A program made the position numbers and the translations under genes. Below the pieces are notes generated by a model that saw only the letters and a list, made by a program, of their open reading frames with translations, did no database searches and had not been told where the DNA came from. Shown here one piece after another: positions 1-4,549 of a DNA stretch of 5,072 bases (its first letter is position 1; each line of letters starts with the position of its first letter). Source of the stretch: Bacillota bacterium (GTDB lineage Bacteria > Bacillota_A > Clostridia > Lachnospirales > Bianqueaceae); assembly GCA_017420625.1 (NCBI GenBank), contig JAFOIR010000336.1, positions 1 to 5,072 on the forward strand, in the 5' to 3' direction.

Positions 1-110
1 AAACGTCTCGGCAATTTCATGCGATACTGTCTTATGTATGAGGCAGTTTTCACTGCCTCTCCCGTTTTACAGTTCTGCAGTACGCCGACTGCACTGTTGA
101 AAAATGCCAT
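1..110 (-). pseudogene. Maff2-like mobile-element membrane protein, 5' end only, chimeric (runs off left edge)
   Basis: An ATG at 110 follows an AAAGGAG ribosome binding site and opens a frame that stays open to the window edge (36 codons). The first 12 residues, MAFFNSAVGVLQ, match from memory the conserved N-terminus of Maff2 proteins, small membrane proteins coded in the transfer modules of Tn1549-like conjugative elements of Clostridia. In that family the next residues are a hydrophobic stretch of the TLVVALGAG type. Here residues 13 onward read NCKTGEAVKTASYIRQYR, which is polar and basic with no membrane segment. The similarity breaks at about position 75, right after a CTGCAG. This suggests a recombination or deletion scar that left only the gene's start. 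The family match rests on 12 residues plus a plausible start site, so it is moderate. The downstream part is unrecognised and could belong to another gene fused in frame by chance. Confidence 0.5.
40..59. repeat. Perfect 8-bp hairpin just past the Maff2 break
   Basis: GAGGCAGT (40-47) and ACTGCCTC (52-59) are exact inverted repeats separated by the 4-nt loop TTTC. On the plus strand the stem is followed by TCCCGTTTT, a poor T-tract, and on the minus strand by ATACATAAG, so it is not a convincing terminator in either direction. It lies in the sequence that replaces the Maff2 gene body and might be the edge structure of a mobile or repeated element. Confidence 0.5.
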
Positions 111-128
111 AAAGTGTTTTCTCCTTTG

Positions 129-209
129 TTAGCTCCGCAATAAGCGGGTGATAATGAAAAAGCCCTCTTCCTGCAGCGCATGTGCACCTATGCCGAAGGA
201 AAAGGGCAT
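129..209 (-). CDS. 26-codon frame upstream of the Maff2-like start, probably remnant or non-coding
   Basis: A short frame from ATG 209 to TAA 129 ends 18 nt before the Maff2-like ATG. Its residues begin MPFSFGIGAHAL and end in RLLRS. There is no ribosome binding site before the ATG, because the T-tract of the neighbouring terminator lies there. It is therefore unlikely to be expressed as a free peptide. The position just before a Maff2-like gene would suit the tail of the preceding transfer gene of a conjugative element, cut off on its 5' side. I do not recognise the residues, and it may simply be non-coding. Confidence 0.15.
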   Translation of the reverse strand: MPFSFGIGAHALQEEGFFIITRLLRS

Positions 210-210
210 G

Positions 211-248
211 AAAAAAGCCAGGGACTGATCACTTGTCAGTTCCTGGCT
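211..248 (-). terminator. Intrinsic terminator of the tetR-CPBP-small protein operon
   Basis: Read on the minus strand, AGCCAGGAACTGA (248-236) pairs with TCAGTCCCTGGCT (228-216) as a 13-bp stem with one A-C mismatch and a 7-nt loop. It is followed directly by a run of T (216-211). It begins 9 nt after the stop codon of the 75-codon gene, the classical arrangement of a Rho-independent terminator, and closes the three-gene operon. Confidence 0.9.
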
Positions 249-257
249 ATGTAATGG

Positions 258-485
258 TCAATATTCAGTTTTATCTTTTGCCTCTTCGTCGTCCAGTCCT
301 GATGGAGGAATGGCAAATGCATAGCTGCCCTTTTCCTCTCCCTCTTTCGGCGGGGTCTTTCTACATGCCCACAACAGACTCCGAATCTCGACTACACCGG
401 TCTCTTCATCTGTCTGAACTCTGTACGGGATCAGCGATACCAGAATTGCCCCTAAAGCCATTCCGCCAATGAATGATTTTTTCAT
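258..485 (-). CDS. Small single-pass membrane protein, unknown function (75 aa)
   Basis: The start is fixed by AGGAGG at 498-493, 7 nt before the ATG at 485. The ATG overlaps the TGA of the protease gene as ATGA, so translation is probably coupled. Residues 1-3 (MKK) are basic and residues 4-20 form one hydrophobic helix, FIGGMALGAILVSLIP, consistent with a membrane anchor or uncleaved signal. I see no lipobox and no clear signal-peptidase site. The rest (21-75) is polar with a charged tail (PKEGEEK, DDEEAKDK) and one cysteine at 41. I do not recognise the family. Its placement directly behind a CPBP protease, with strict overlap and the same terminator, suggests a partner, regulator or substrate of that protease, but nothing in the sequence proves this. 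A longer frame opening upstream at 599 lies inside the protease gene and lacks support. Confidence 0.8.
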   Translation of the reverse strand: MKKSFIGGMALGAILVSLIPYRVQTDEETGVVEIRSLLWACRKTPPKEGEEKGSYAFAIPPSGLDDEEAKDKTEY

Positions 486-1231
486 GCCAGATCCTCCTGT
501 TTTGTGCCTGCCCGATTGATTGCCGGCGTCTCTACACGCTTTCCCAGATACAGGCAGTAAGCTACAGATACGACGATGACCACGATATGCAGGATCCAAT
601 TCACAAGCTGAGAGGCTTCGTCGGCTGCGAAGACAGAGGCTACGTCGATGAAGCTGTGCGCCAGGATCCCGGGCAGAAGGCTCCCACTCTTGTAAAACAC
701 GAGCGTAAAGACAAAGCCCATGGCAACCGCGAAGACCACCTGGGCAAGGGTGGCAAGCAGCTCGTGTCCGATAAATAGATTAATAATATGCCCCATCCCG
801 AAGGTGACGGAGGAAACGATGATGGCTGTGTTCACATTTCCGTCCTTCAGCATGGCCTTGAACAGGAAGCCTCGGAAGATCAGTTCCTCTGCAAATCCGA
901 CCAAAGCCATGGATACGGCGGCATAGATCAGTCCCGGTACAGGATAATCAGGCTGAAATCCGCCGAAGAGATTCATACAGGAGAGAAGCCACAAAGGAAT
1001 GAACCACAGCATGGCGCTGCTGTTCTTCGCCCAGCCGGCCAGGCCGTACTTTTCCATGAGCCCGTTCTTTTTCACAAACAGGAAAATCACTGCAGATATC
1101 ACGATTAGGCCGAGCATGTGCCACAGCGAATCGAGGCCAAAATTGTTTTGCAGCGTCCCCATGCCCACCGCGTAGATCACAATCCATAGGATTGCAAAGG
1201 TGATCTCACTTTTTTGATACAGCTTCGTCAT
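482..1231 (-). CDS. CPBP family intramembrane metalloprotease (CAAX/Abi type)
   Basis: A 249-residue polytopic membrane protein with about seven or eight hydrophobic segments (roughly 11-28, 37-54, 73-90, 97-113, 135-152, 160-180, 183-200, 211-229). It carries all three CPBP signature motifs: EELIFRG with E115, E116 and R120; FGMGH with F144 and H148; and HSFID with H192 and D196. In this family the glutamates and histidines form the metal-dependent active site inside the membrane, as in the prenyl-protein endopeptidase Rce1. Bacterial members act in bacteriocin immunity, peptide maturation or cleavage of membrane regulators. The catalytic residues are intact, so it is probably active. The start at 1231 has GAGGAA at 1246-1241, 9 nt upstream, and overlaps the end of the tetR gene by 26 nt. 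Its 3' end overlaps the 75-codon gene by 4 nt. The substrate is unknown. No bacteriocin precursor is visible in the window, so an immunity role is not supported here. Confidence 0.93.
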   Translation of the reverse strand: MTKLYQKSEITFAILWIVIYAVGMGTLQNNFGLDSLWHMLGLIVISAVIFLFVKKNGLMEKYGLAGWAKNSSAMLWFIPLWLLSCMNLFGGFQPDYPVPGLIYAAVSMALVGFAEELIFRGFLFKAMLKDGNVNTAIIVSSVTFGMGHIINLFIGHELLATLAQVVFAVAMGFVFTLVFYKSGSLLPGILAHSFIDVASVFAADEASQLVNWILHIVVIVVSVAYCLYLGKRVETPAINRAGTKQEDLA

Positions 1232-1778
1232 TTTGATTACTTCCTCTCTCTAATCCTTCTACAATCATTATTAATGCACTTCGAATAGCATCGGGATCAT
1301 ATTTCATTCCATTGTTTGCAATCAGACTTGCATAACCATGAACAACGGCTACCAATGGTTCAAAAAAAGCTACCGCTTCTTCTGTTGTCAGTCCTTCTTC
1401 CGAACTGACTGTCGCAAGCACATCAGCTGCTTCCGGTGCCTGGATCAGGTCCTCCAGGCTAAGGCCGGAAAAACGGCCTGATTGAAAGAGAAAACGGAAC
1501 AACTGCGGCTCCTCTTCAGCAAACCGGATATATCGGAGCCCCATTTCTAAAAGATCTCCGGCTGCAAGTATATATTCGCTGTGAAATGCATCTGCTTTCC
1601 GGTAAGTCAGATCTTTCAAGATGTCCGTATCCGGAAACTGATACATAATCGGCTGCGTAGAGCACCCCAGGAAAGACGCCAGGTTTCTCACGGTCAATGC
1701 TTCATGGCCATGTTCCCTGATCAAACGGAAGGCACCGTCGATCATAGCTTCTTTTGTCGTTGTTGGTTTCTTAGGCAT
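1206..1778 (-). CDS. TetR/AcrR family transcriptional regulator
   Basis: A 190-residue regulator. Residues 8-50 form the TetR DNA-binding domain: a first helix with the pattern KEAMIDGAFRLIREHG, then the helix-turn-helix LTVRNLASFLGCSTQPIMYQF at about 28-48. The rest is an all-helical ligand and dimer domain. Its HG and downstream leucine pattern (VVHGYASLI, residues 146-153) resembles the WHG-type TetR C-terminal domain. I chose the ATG at 1778 because GAGGTG (1790-1785) sits 6 nt before it. A GTG at 1787 is possible in frame but falls inside that ribosome binding site. It is the first gene of an operon with the CPBP protease and the small membrane protein, and its own promoter contains an inverted repeat that is the likely operator. 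It probably represses its own operon until a small ligand binds; the ligand cannot be read from the sequence. Confidence 0.93.
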   Translation of the reverse strand: MPKKPTTTKEAMIDGAFRLIREHGHEALTVRNLASFLGCSTQPIMYQFPDTDILKDLTYRKADAFHSEYILAAGDLLEMGLRYIRFAEEEPQLFRFLFQSGRFSGLSLEDLIQAPEAADVLATVSSEEGLTTEEAVAFFEPLVAVVHGYASLIANNGMKYDPDAIRSALIMIVEGLERGSNQNDEAVSKK

Positions 1779-1784
1779 AGGAGT

Positions 1785-1790
1785 CACCTC
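1785..1790 (-). promoter_or_regulatory. Ribosome binding site that sets the tetR start
   Basis: GAGGTG lies 6 nt before the ATG at 1778. The only upstream in-frame alternative is a GTG whose codon is part of this same site, so the ATG is preferred. Confidence 0.75.
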
Positions 1791-1798
1791 GTAACACT

Positions 1799-1812
1799 AT
1801 AACAGTTGTTAT
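1799..1812. promoter_or_regulatory. Inverted repeat, probable TetR operator
   Basis: The plus strand reads ATAAC-AGTT-GTTAT, two exact 5-bp arms around a 4-nt centre. It covers the downstream edge of the -10 box (1816-1811) and the expected transcription start near 1804. A repressor bound here would block RNA polymerase. Because the downstream gene codes for a TetR-family protein, and such regulators commonly bind short palindromes in their own promoters, autorepression is the simplest reading. The assignment to this regulator is inferred. Confidence 0.6.
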
Positions 1813-1839
1813 TATATTCCGGGTTACCTCTTTTGTCAA
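1811..1839 (-). promoter_or_regulatory. Consensus sigma-A promoter of the tetR operon
   Basis: On the minus strand TTGACA (1839-1834) and TATAAT (1816-1811) are separated by exactly 17 nt. Both hexamers match the vegetative consensus at every position with optimal spacing. The -10 box lies 33 nt upstream of the tetR ATG, giving a short leader that contains only the palindrome and the ribosome binding site. Such a strong promoter is expected to need repression. Confidence 0.92.
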
Positions 1840-1864
1840 GAACCACTACACTACTTTCAAGCCT

Positions 1865-1897
1865 AAAATGAGCCGGGGCCTGTTGTCAGACTCCGGC
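1865..1897 (-). terminator. Possible weak terminator for the redox operon
   Basis: On the minus strand GCCGGAGTCTG (1897-1887) pairs with CAGGCCCCGGC (1882-1872) around the loop ACAA, with one A-C mismatch and one G-T wobble. The GC-rich stem is followed by TCATTTT, a short and imperfect T-tract. It lies about 190 nt after the stop of the fused lipoprotein gene and 26 nt upstream of the -35 box of the tetR promoter. A role in ending the redox transcript is plausible; termination may be incomplete. Confidence 0.5.
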
Positions 1898-1935
1898 ATT
1901 GGTCAATAAAGCATTAATTTCCATACGGTCCGTTC

Positions 1936-2022
1936 TTATGATCTCATAAAGCCCTCCAGGCTTTCACTGGCTATCTCCAGAGCTTCTTCAATTACGCCTG
2001 TTCCGGCAGTGATTCGGATCAT
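1936..2022 (-). CDS. 28-codon frame in the intergenic region, doubtful
   Basis: A short frame from ATG 2022 to TAA 1936 contains the amphipathic segment IEEALEIASESLEGFM. Upstream there is only a weak AGGA some 9 nt from the ATG. The segment vaguely recalls the EEALxxAxEALE helix of HicB-like antitoxins, but no HicB core precedes it, because an in-frame stop lies a few codons upstream. It could be the residue of a decayed gene or chance. Confidence 0.15.
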   Translation of the reverse strand: MIRITAGTGVIEEALEIASESLEGFMRS

Positions 2023-2089
2023 TTTCCGATTTCCTGCTCTGGCTTCGGTTTCATTTTTTGATTATTGGACTTATCGTCCCCAGCCGGTT

Positions 2090-4030
2090 TTACCAGTTCT
2101 CGTACCGTTCATGCTGATCAAGTTCCCGGATCCGCTGCATATCCTCTTTGCTCAGTTCGAAATCAAAGATGTCATAGTTTTCGGCAATATGGTCCGGATT
2201 GGAGGAACCGGGGATGGCGATAAAGCCTGCCTGCAGCTGCCACCGGAGGATGATCTGCGCAGAAGACTTTCCGTACTTTTCTGCCAGTTCTTTGATCACT
2301 TCATTGCCGAAATGCTCGGATGTGTGGCCCCGGCCTCCGAAGGGATACCAGGATTCGATCACGATGCCGTACTGACTTGCATATTCCTGCAGTTCTGTGT
2401 TCTGATAGTACAGATGGTTTTCATTCTGGATGACCGCCGGAACGATCGTTGCAAACGATAATACTTCGTCCACCTGTTCCTTCGTGTAGTAATTCGAGAT
2501 GCCGATCGAACGAAGCTTTCCGGCGCGTACGGCATCCTCCATAGCCTTGTAAACGCCTTCGTCATCATAACCCGGCTGATGGATCAGCATCAGATCGATA
2601 TAATCCACGTTCAGATCTTTCAATGCATCGTCTATGATCCCGCCTGCGTGTTCATAGTTTCCGCCGTAGATCTTGCTGGTGATAAATACATCTTCCCTAG
2701 TGACGATACCTTCGTCGATCGCTTTTTGAAGCCCGCGCCCGACGCCAACTTCATTGCCATAGTACCGGGCTGTGTCGATGAGACGCATCCCGGACTTCAG
2801 GGCGTGATAAACGGAATTCTCCGCTTCGTCATCGGACAGCGTCCAGGTGCCAAGACCGATGATGGGCATCTCATATCCGCTGTTTAAGAGCACGGTCTGT
2901 TTTTCAAAATCAAATACTCCCGTATCCGCCGGCTGTCCGCTCAGGATATCCAGCGACTTCACCCATTCTGAAATCTCCCCGGCAGTCGTTCCGATGGCAA
3001 AACGTCTGCCTTCCATCCACGCGGCGTCCGGAGCAAGCGGATGGAGATTTTCGGCGCTTGTCCCAAGCGGGCTGGAATGAGAAGTGCAGAAAGGGATGAT
3101 CGTTTTTCCGGACAGATCCACTCCCTCCAGGAAAGTGTAAATGATCTTCGGTGCCTGGCCGTGCCAGATCGGATACCCGATAAAGACGGTATCGTATCCG
3201 GTCACGTCCGGCAATCCTCCCGCAATCTCAGGACGGGCGGAAGGATCGTTCTGCTCCCTGTCGGCACGGCAGTTCGTGTAATACTTGATATCGTCATCGG
3301 TGTAGGGAACCTTCGCTTCGATTTCATACAGATCCGCATTCAGATCCTCTGCGATGTATTCGGCAAGAGGCTTTGTATGCCCGGTTCGGGAGAAGATCAC
3401 AACGAGCACTTTGCTGCTTTCCGGCTCCATCCGTCCTTCAGACAGTGAAAAAGTGACTGTGACATTCCCACTGCCGAGGATATCTTTCAGCTCAGCCTGA
3501 GATAAATCCTGCACTTTTCCGAGACGGGTGAAGCTCCAGTTGTTTACGTCATAATAGATCGTGATCTGATCGCCCTGGTAGAGGATCACATCACCCGGCT
3601 CCGTGGTGATCTGCTCATCATTTTGGGGAAGCGTGGTCCCGAGAGGACCGACCTTCTCAAAGCTGCCGTAGTCGTGCATTTCGACTGGCACGTCTCCGCT
3701 CTTCAGAAGATCAAGGAAAGCGTCTGCGGAAGGATTCTCAGCTGCAAGGATCTTCAGGACCTTTCCATTTACATGTGCATAAAACATTCTGTCCGTTCCT
3801 TCCGGTAATGAAGATTTTGTGCTATAAGGTTCCGAAGCTTCATTCTTAGTTGCCGGTTCTGTCACTGTCGGAAGAGTCGTTTCTTCCGCCGAGCCGGACT
3901 CTGTGAGTGCTCCTGTCTCCGCTGGCCCGGTGCTGCTGCAGCCTGTGAGAAGAAGGAGCATCAGGGCCAGCAAAAGAGCAGATATACGGGTTCTGTTACT
4001 TAAGAGATTTCCCGAATTCATAAGCTTCAT
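2090..4030 (-). CDS. Lipoprotein fusion: cyclophilin-like, flavodoxin and aldo/keto reductase domains
   Basis: A 646-residue protein with four parts. Residues 1-31 are a lipoprotein signal: a basic start, hydrophobic core 16-28 and lipobox LTGC with C31 as the lipidated residue. Residues 32-80 are a Thr/Ser/Glu/Pro-rich linker. Residues 83-197 resemble the cyclophilin-like fold seen beside bacterial flavodoxins (MFYAHVNGK through YQGDQITIYY). Residues 206-362 are a flavodoxin with FMN phosphate loop SRTGHT (214-219) and the IGYPIWHG motif (284-291). Residues 374-640 are a complete aldo/keto reductase with tetrad D419, Y424, K453 and H484. The expected cofactors are FMN and NAD(P)H. AKR enzymes reduce carbonyls to alcohols; the true substrate is unknown. 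The start at 4030 is preferred over an in-frame codon at 4114 because AGGAGG sits 6 nt before it and it gives a normal signal peptide. It overlaps the flavoprotein gene by 35 nt. Export of two nucleotide-dependent domains is odd. Confidence 0.88.
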   Translation of the reverse strand: MKLMNSGNLLSNRTRISALLLALMLLLLTGCSSTGPAETGALTESGSAEETTLPTVTEPATKNEASEPYSTKSSLPEGTDRMFYAHVNGKVLKILAAENPSADAFLDLLKSGDVPVEMHDYGSFEKVGPLGTTLPQNDEQITTEPGDVILYQGDQITIYYDVNNWSFTRLGKVQDLSQAELKDILGSGNVTVTFSLSEGRMEPESSKVLVVIFSRTGHTKPLAEYIAEDLNADLYEIEAKVPYTDDDIKYYTNCRADREQNDPSARPEIAGGLPDVTGYDTVFIGYPIWHGQAPKIIYTFLEGVDLSGKTIIPFCTSHSSPLGTSAENLHPLAPDAAWMEGRRFAIGTTAGEISEWVKSLDILSGQPADTGVFDFEKQTVLLNSGYEMPIIGLGTWTLSDDEAENSVYHALKSGMRLIDTARYYGNEVGVGRGLQKAIDEGIVTREDVFITSKIYGGNYEHAGGIIDDALKDLNVDYIDLMLIHQPGYDDEGVYKAMEDAVRAGKLRSIGISNYYTKEQVDEVLSFATIVPAVIQNENHLYYQNTELQEYASQYGIVIESWYPFGGRGHTSEHFGNEVIKELAEKYGKSSAQIILRWQLQAGFIAIPGSSNPDHIAENYDIFDFELSKEDMQRIRELDQHERYENW

Positions 4031-4538
4031 CCTGTTCCTCCTTTTTCCCGGAGGCCTCATCCGGATCGGAGATGCCGCCGCAGAATAGTGATCCGGCAAG
4101 CTCTGCCTTTTCAAAACAATCGACCCAGCCCTGCAGGCCGCTTATGGCTTTTTCAGGCACATAGTCTTCATCTTCCGTGGCTGTCATCAACATATAGACT
4201 TTACGGAATCTGTAATCCGAGGGATACAGAGGATTCAAACGGTCCAGCAGCGTCTTCATCTGGCCGCTCATTTCATAGTAGTAGATCGGTGTGGCAAACA
4301 CGAGGGTGTCCGCGTTTTTGACCTTTTCGACGATCCAGACCGCATCGTCTTTCAGTACACATTTTTGTGTCTTCTGGCAGACAAGACAGCCAATGCAGAA
4401 TTTCAATTCCTTACCCTTCAGGCTGATATGTTCGACTTCATGTCCTGCGTCCTGAGCGCCTTTGACCAGACTCTCTGTCAGGATGTCCGAATTGCTTTTC
4501 GCCCGGAGGCTGGTGGAAATTACAAGTACGCTGCTCAT
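3996..4538 (-). CDS. Flavodoxin-family NAD(P)H-dependent oxidoreductase with iron-sulfur-type cysteine motif
   Basis: A 180-residue cytoplasmic flavoprotein of the NADPH-dependent FMN reductase / iron-sulfur flavoprotein group. The N-terminus VLVISTSLRAKSNS (4-17) is the FMN phosphate-binding loop of this fold, and FATPIYYYEMSGQMKTLLDR (81-100) is its conserved second flavin and dimer motif. Between them lie C48, C51, C54 and C60 with spacing C-x2-C-x2-C-x5-C. This matches the compact motif that holds a 4Fe-4S cluster in archaeal-type iron-sulfur flavoproteins. Such proteins pass electrons one or two at a time between ferredoxin or NAD(P)H and acceptors. The start at 4538 has AGGAG (4549-4545) 6 nt upstream, and the gene begins 11 nt after the hydrolase stop. 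It is the likely cytoplasmic redox partner of the operon. The acidic C-terminal tail (DPDEASGKKEEQDEAYE) overlaps the next gene, so its composition may be constrained by that overlap. Confidence 0.9.
   Translation of the reverse strand: MSSVLVISTSLRAKSNSDILTESLVKGAQDAGHEVEHISLKGKELKFCIGCLVCQKTQKCVLKDDAVWIVEKVKNADTLVFATPIYYYEMSGQMKTLLDRLNPLYPSDYRFRKVYMLMTATEDEDYVPEKAISGLQGWVDCFEKAELAGSLFCGGISDPDEASGKKEEQDEAYEFGKSLK
4037..4042 (-). promoter_or_regulatory. Ribosome binding site that sets the lipoprotein start
   Basis: A perfect AGGAGG lies 6 nt before the ATG at 4030. It sits inside the coding sequence of the upstream flavoprotein gene, so the two genes are probably translationally coupled. It rules against the longer frame from 4114, whose first 28 residues would put a basic, non-hydrophobic stretch ahead of the signal peptide. 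Confidence 0.85.
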
Positions 4539-4549
4539 ACGGTTCTCCT

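Larger units (their letters stand above)
1779..2089. other. Intergenic region between the two operons
   Basis: These 311 nt hold, from right to left, the untranslated tail of the redox operon, the doubtful 28-codon frame, the weak hairpin terminator, and the tetR promoter with its palindrome. I see no plus-strand gene, RNA gene or second promoter. Reading both strands gave only short frames without ribosome binding sites. Confidence 0.7.

Noticed and set aside
473..778. Plus-strand frame opposite the CPBP protease
   Set aside because: The minus strand carries all three protease motifs and good gene coupling; the plus frame is low-complexity and charged, without a start signal.
948..1187. Minus-strand frame overlapping the CPBP gene in another phase
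   Set aside because: It falls entirely inside the protease gene, and its arginine- and histidine-rich translation is typical of an out-of-frame reading.
1948..1964. Hairpin AAAGCC-N5-GGCTTT
   Set aside because: A 6-bp stem without a T-tract on either strand; likely chance.
2009..2461. Plus-strand 150-codon frame opposite the AKR domain
   Set aside because: It lies antisense to a domain with a full catalytic tetrad, has no ribosome binding site and shows no recognisable protein pattern.
3428..3430. Internal start at M201 giving a cytoplasmic flavodoxin-AKR
   Set aside because: An AAGGA lies only about 3 nt before the ATG, which is too close for good initiation. Kept in mind as a possible second product, but unsupported.
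3041..3448. Plus-strand 135-codon frame opposite the flavodoxin domain
   Set aside because: Antisense to a clear flavodoxin; no ribosome binding site or family motif.
3895..3940. Flavinylation site for ApbE in the linker of the lipoprotein
   Set aside because: Exported flavoproteins can carry covalent FMN at an SGAT-type motif, but the linker has only TGAL and SGSA, which do not fit.
4031..4114. Longer N-terminus for the lipoprotein fusion
   Set aside because: It would place 28 basic residues before the signal peptide and ignore the perfect AGGAGG. The RR pair in this extension is too far from the hydrophobic core to be a Tat signal.
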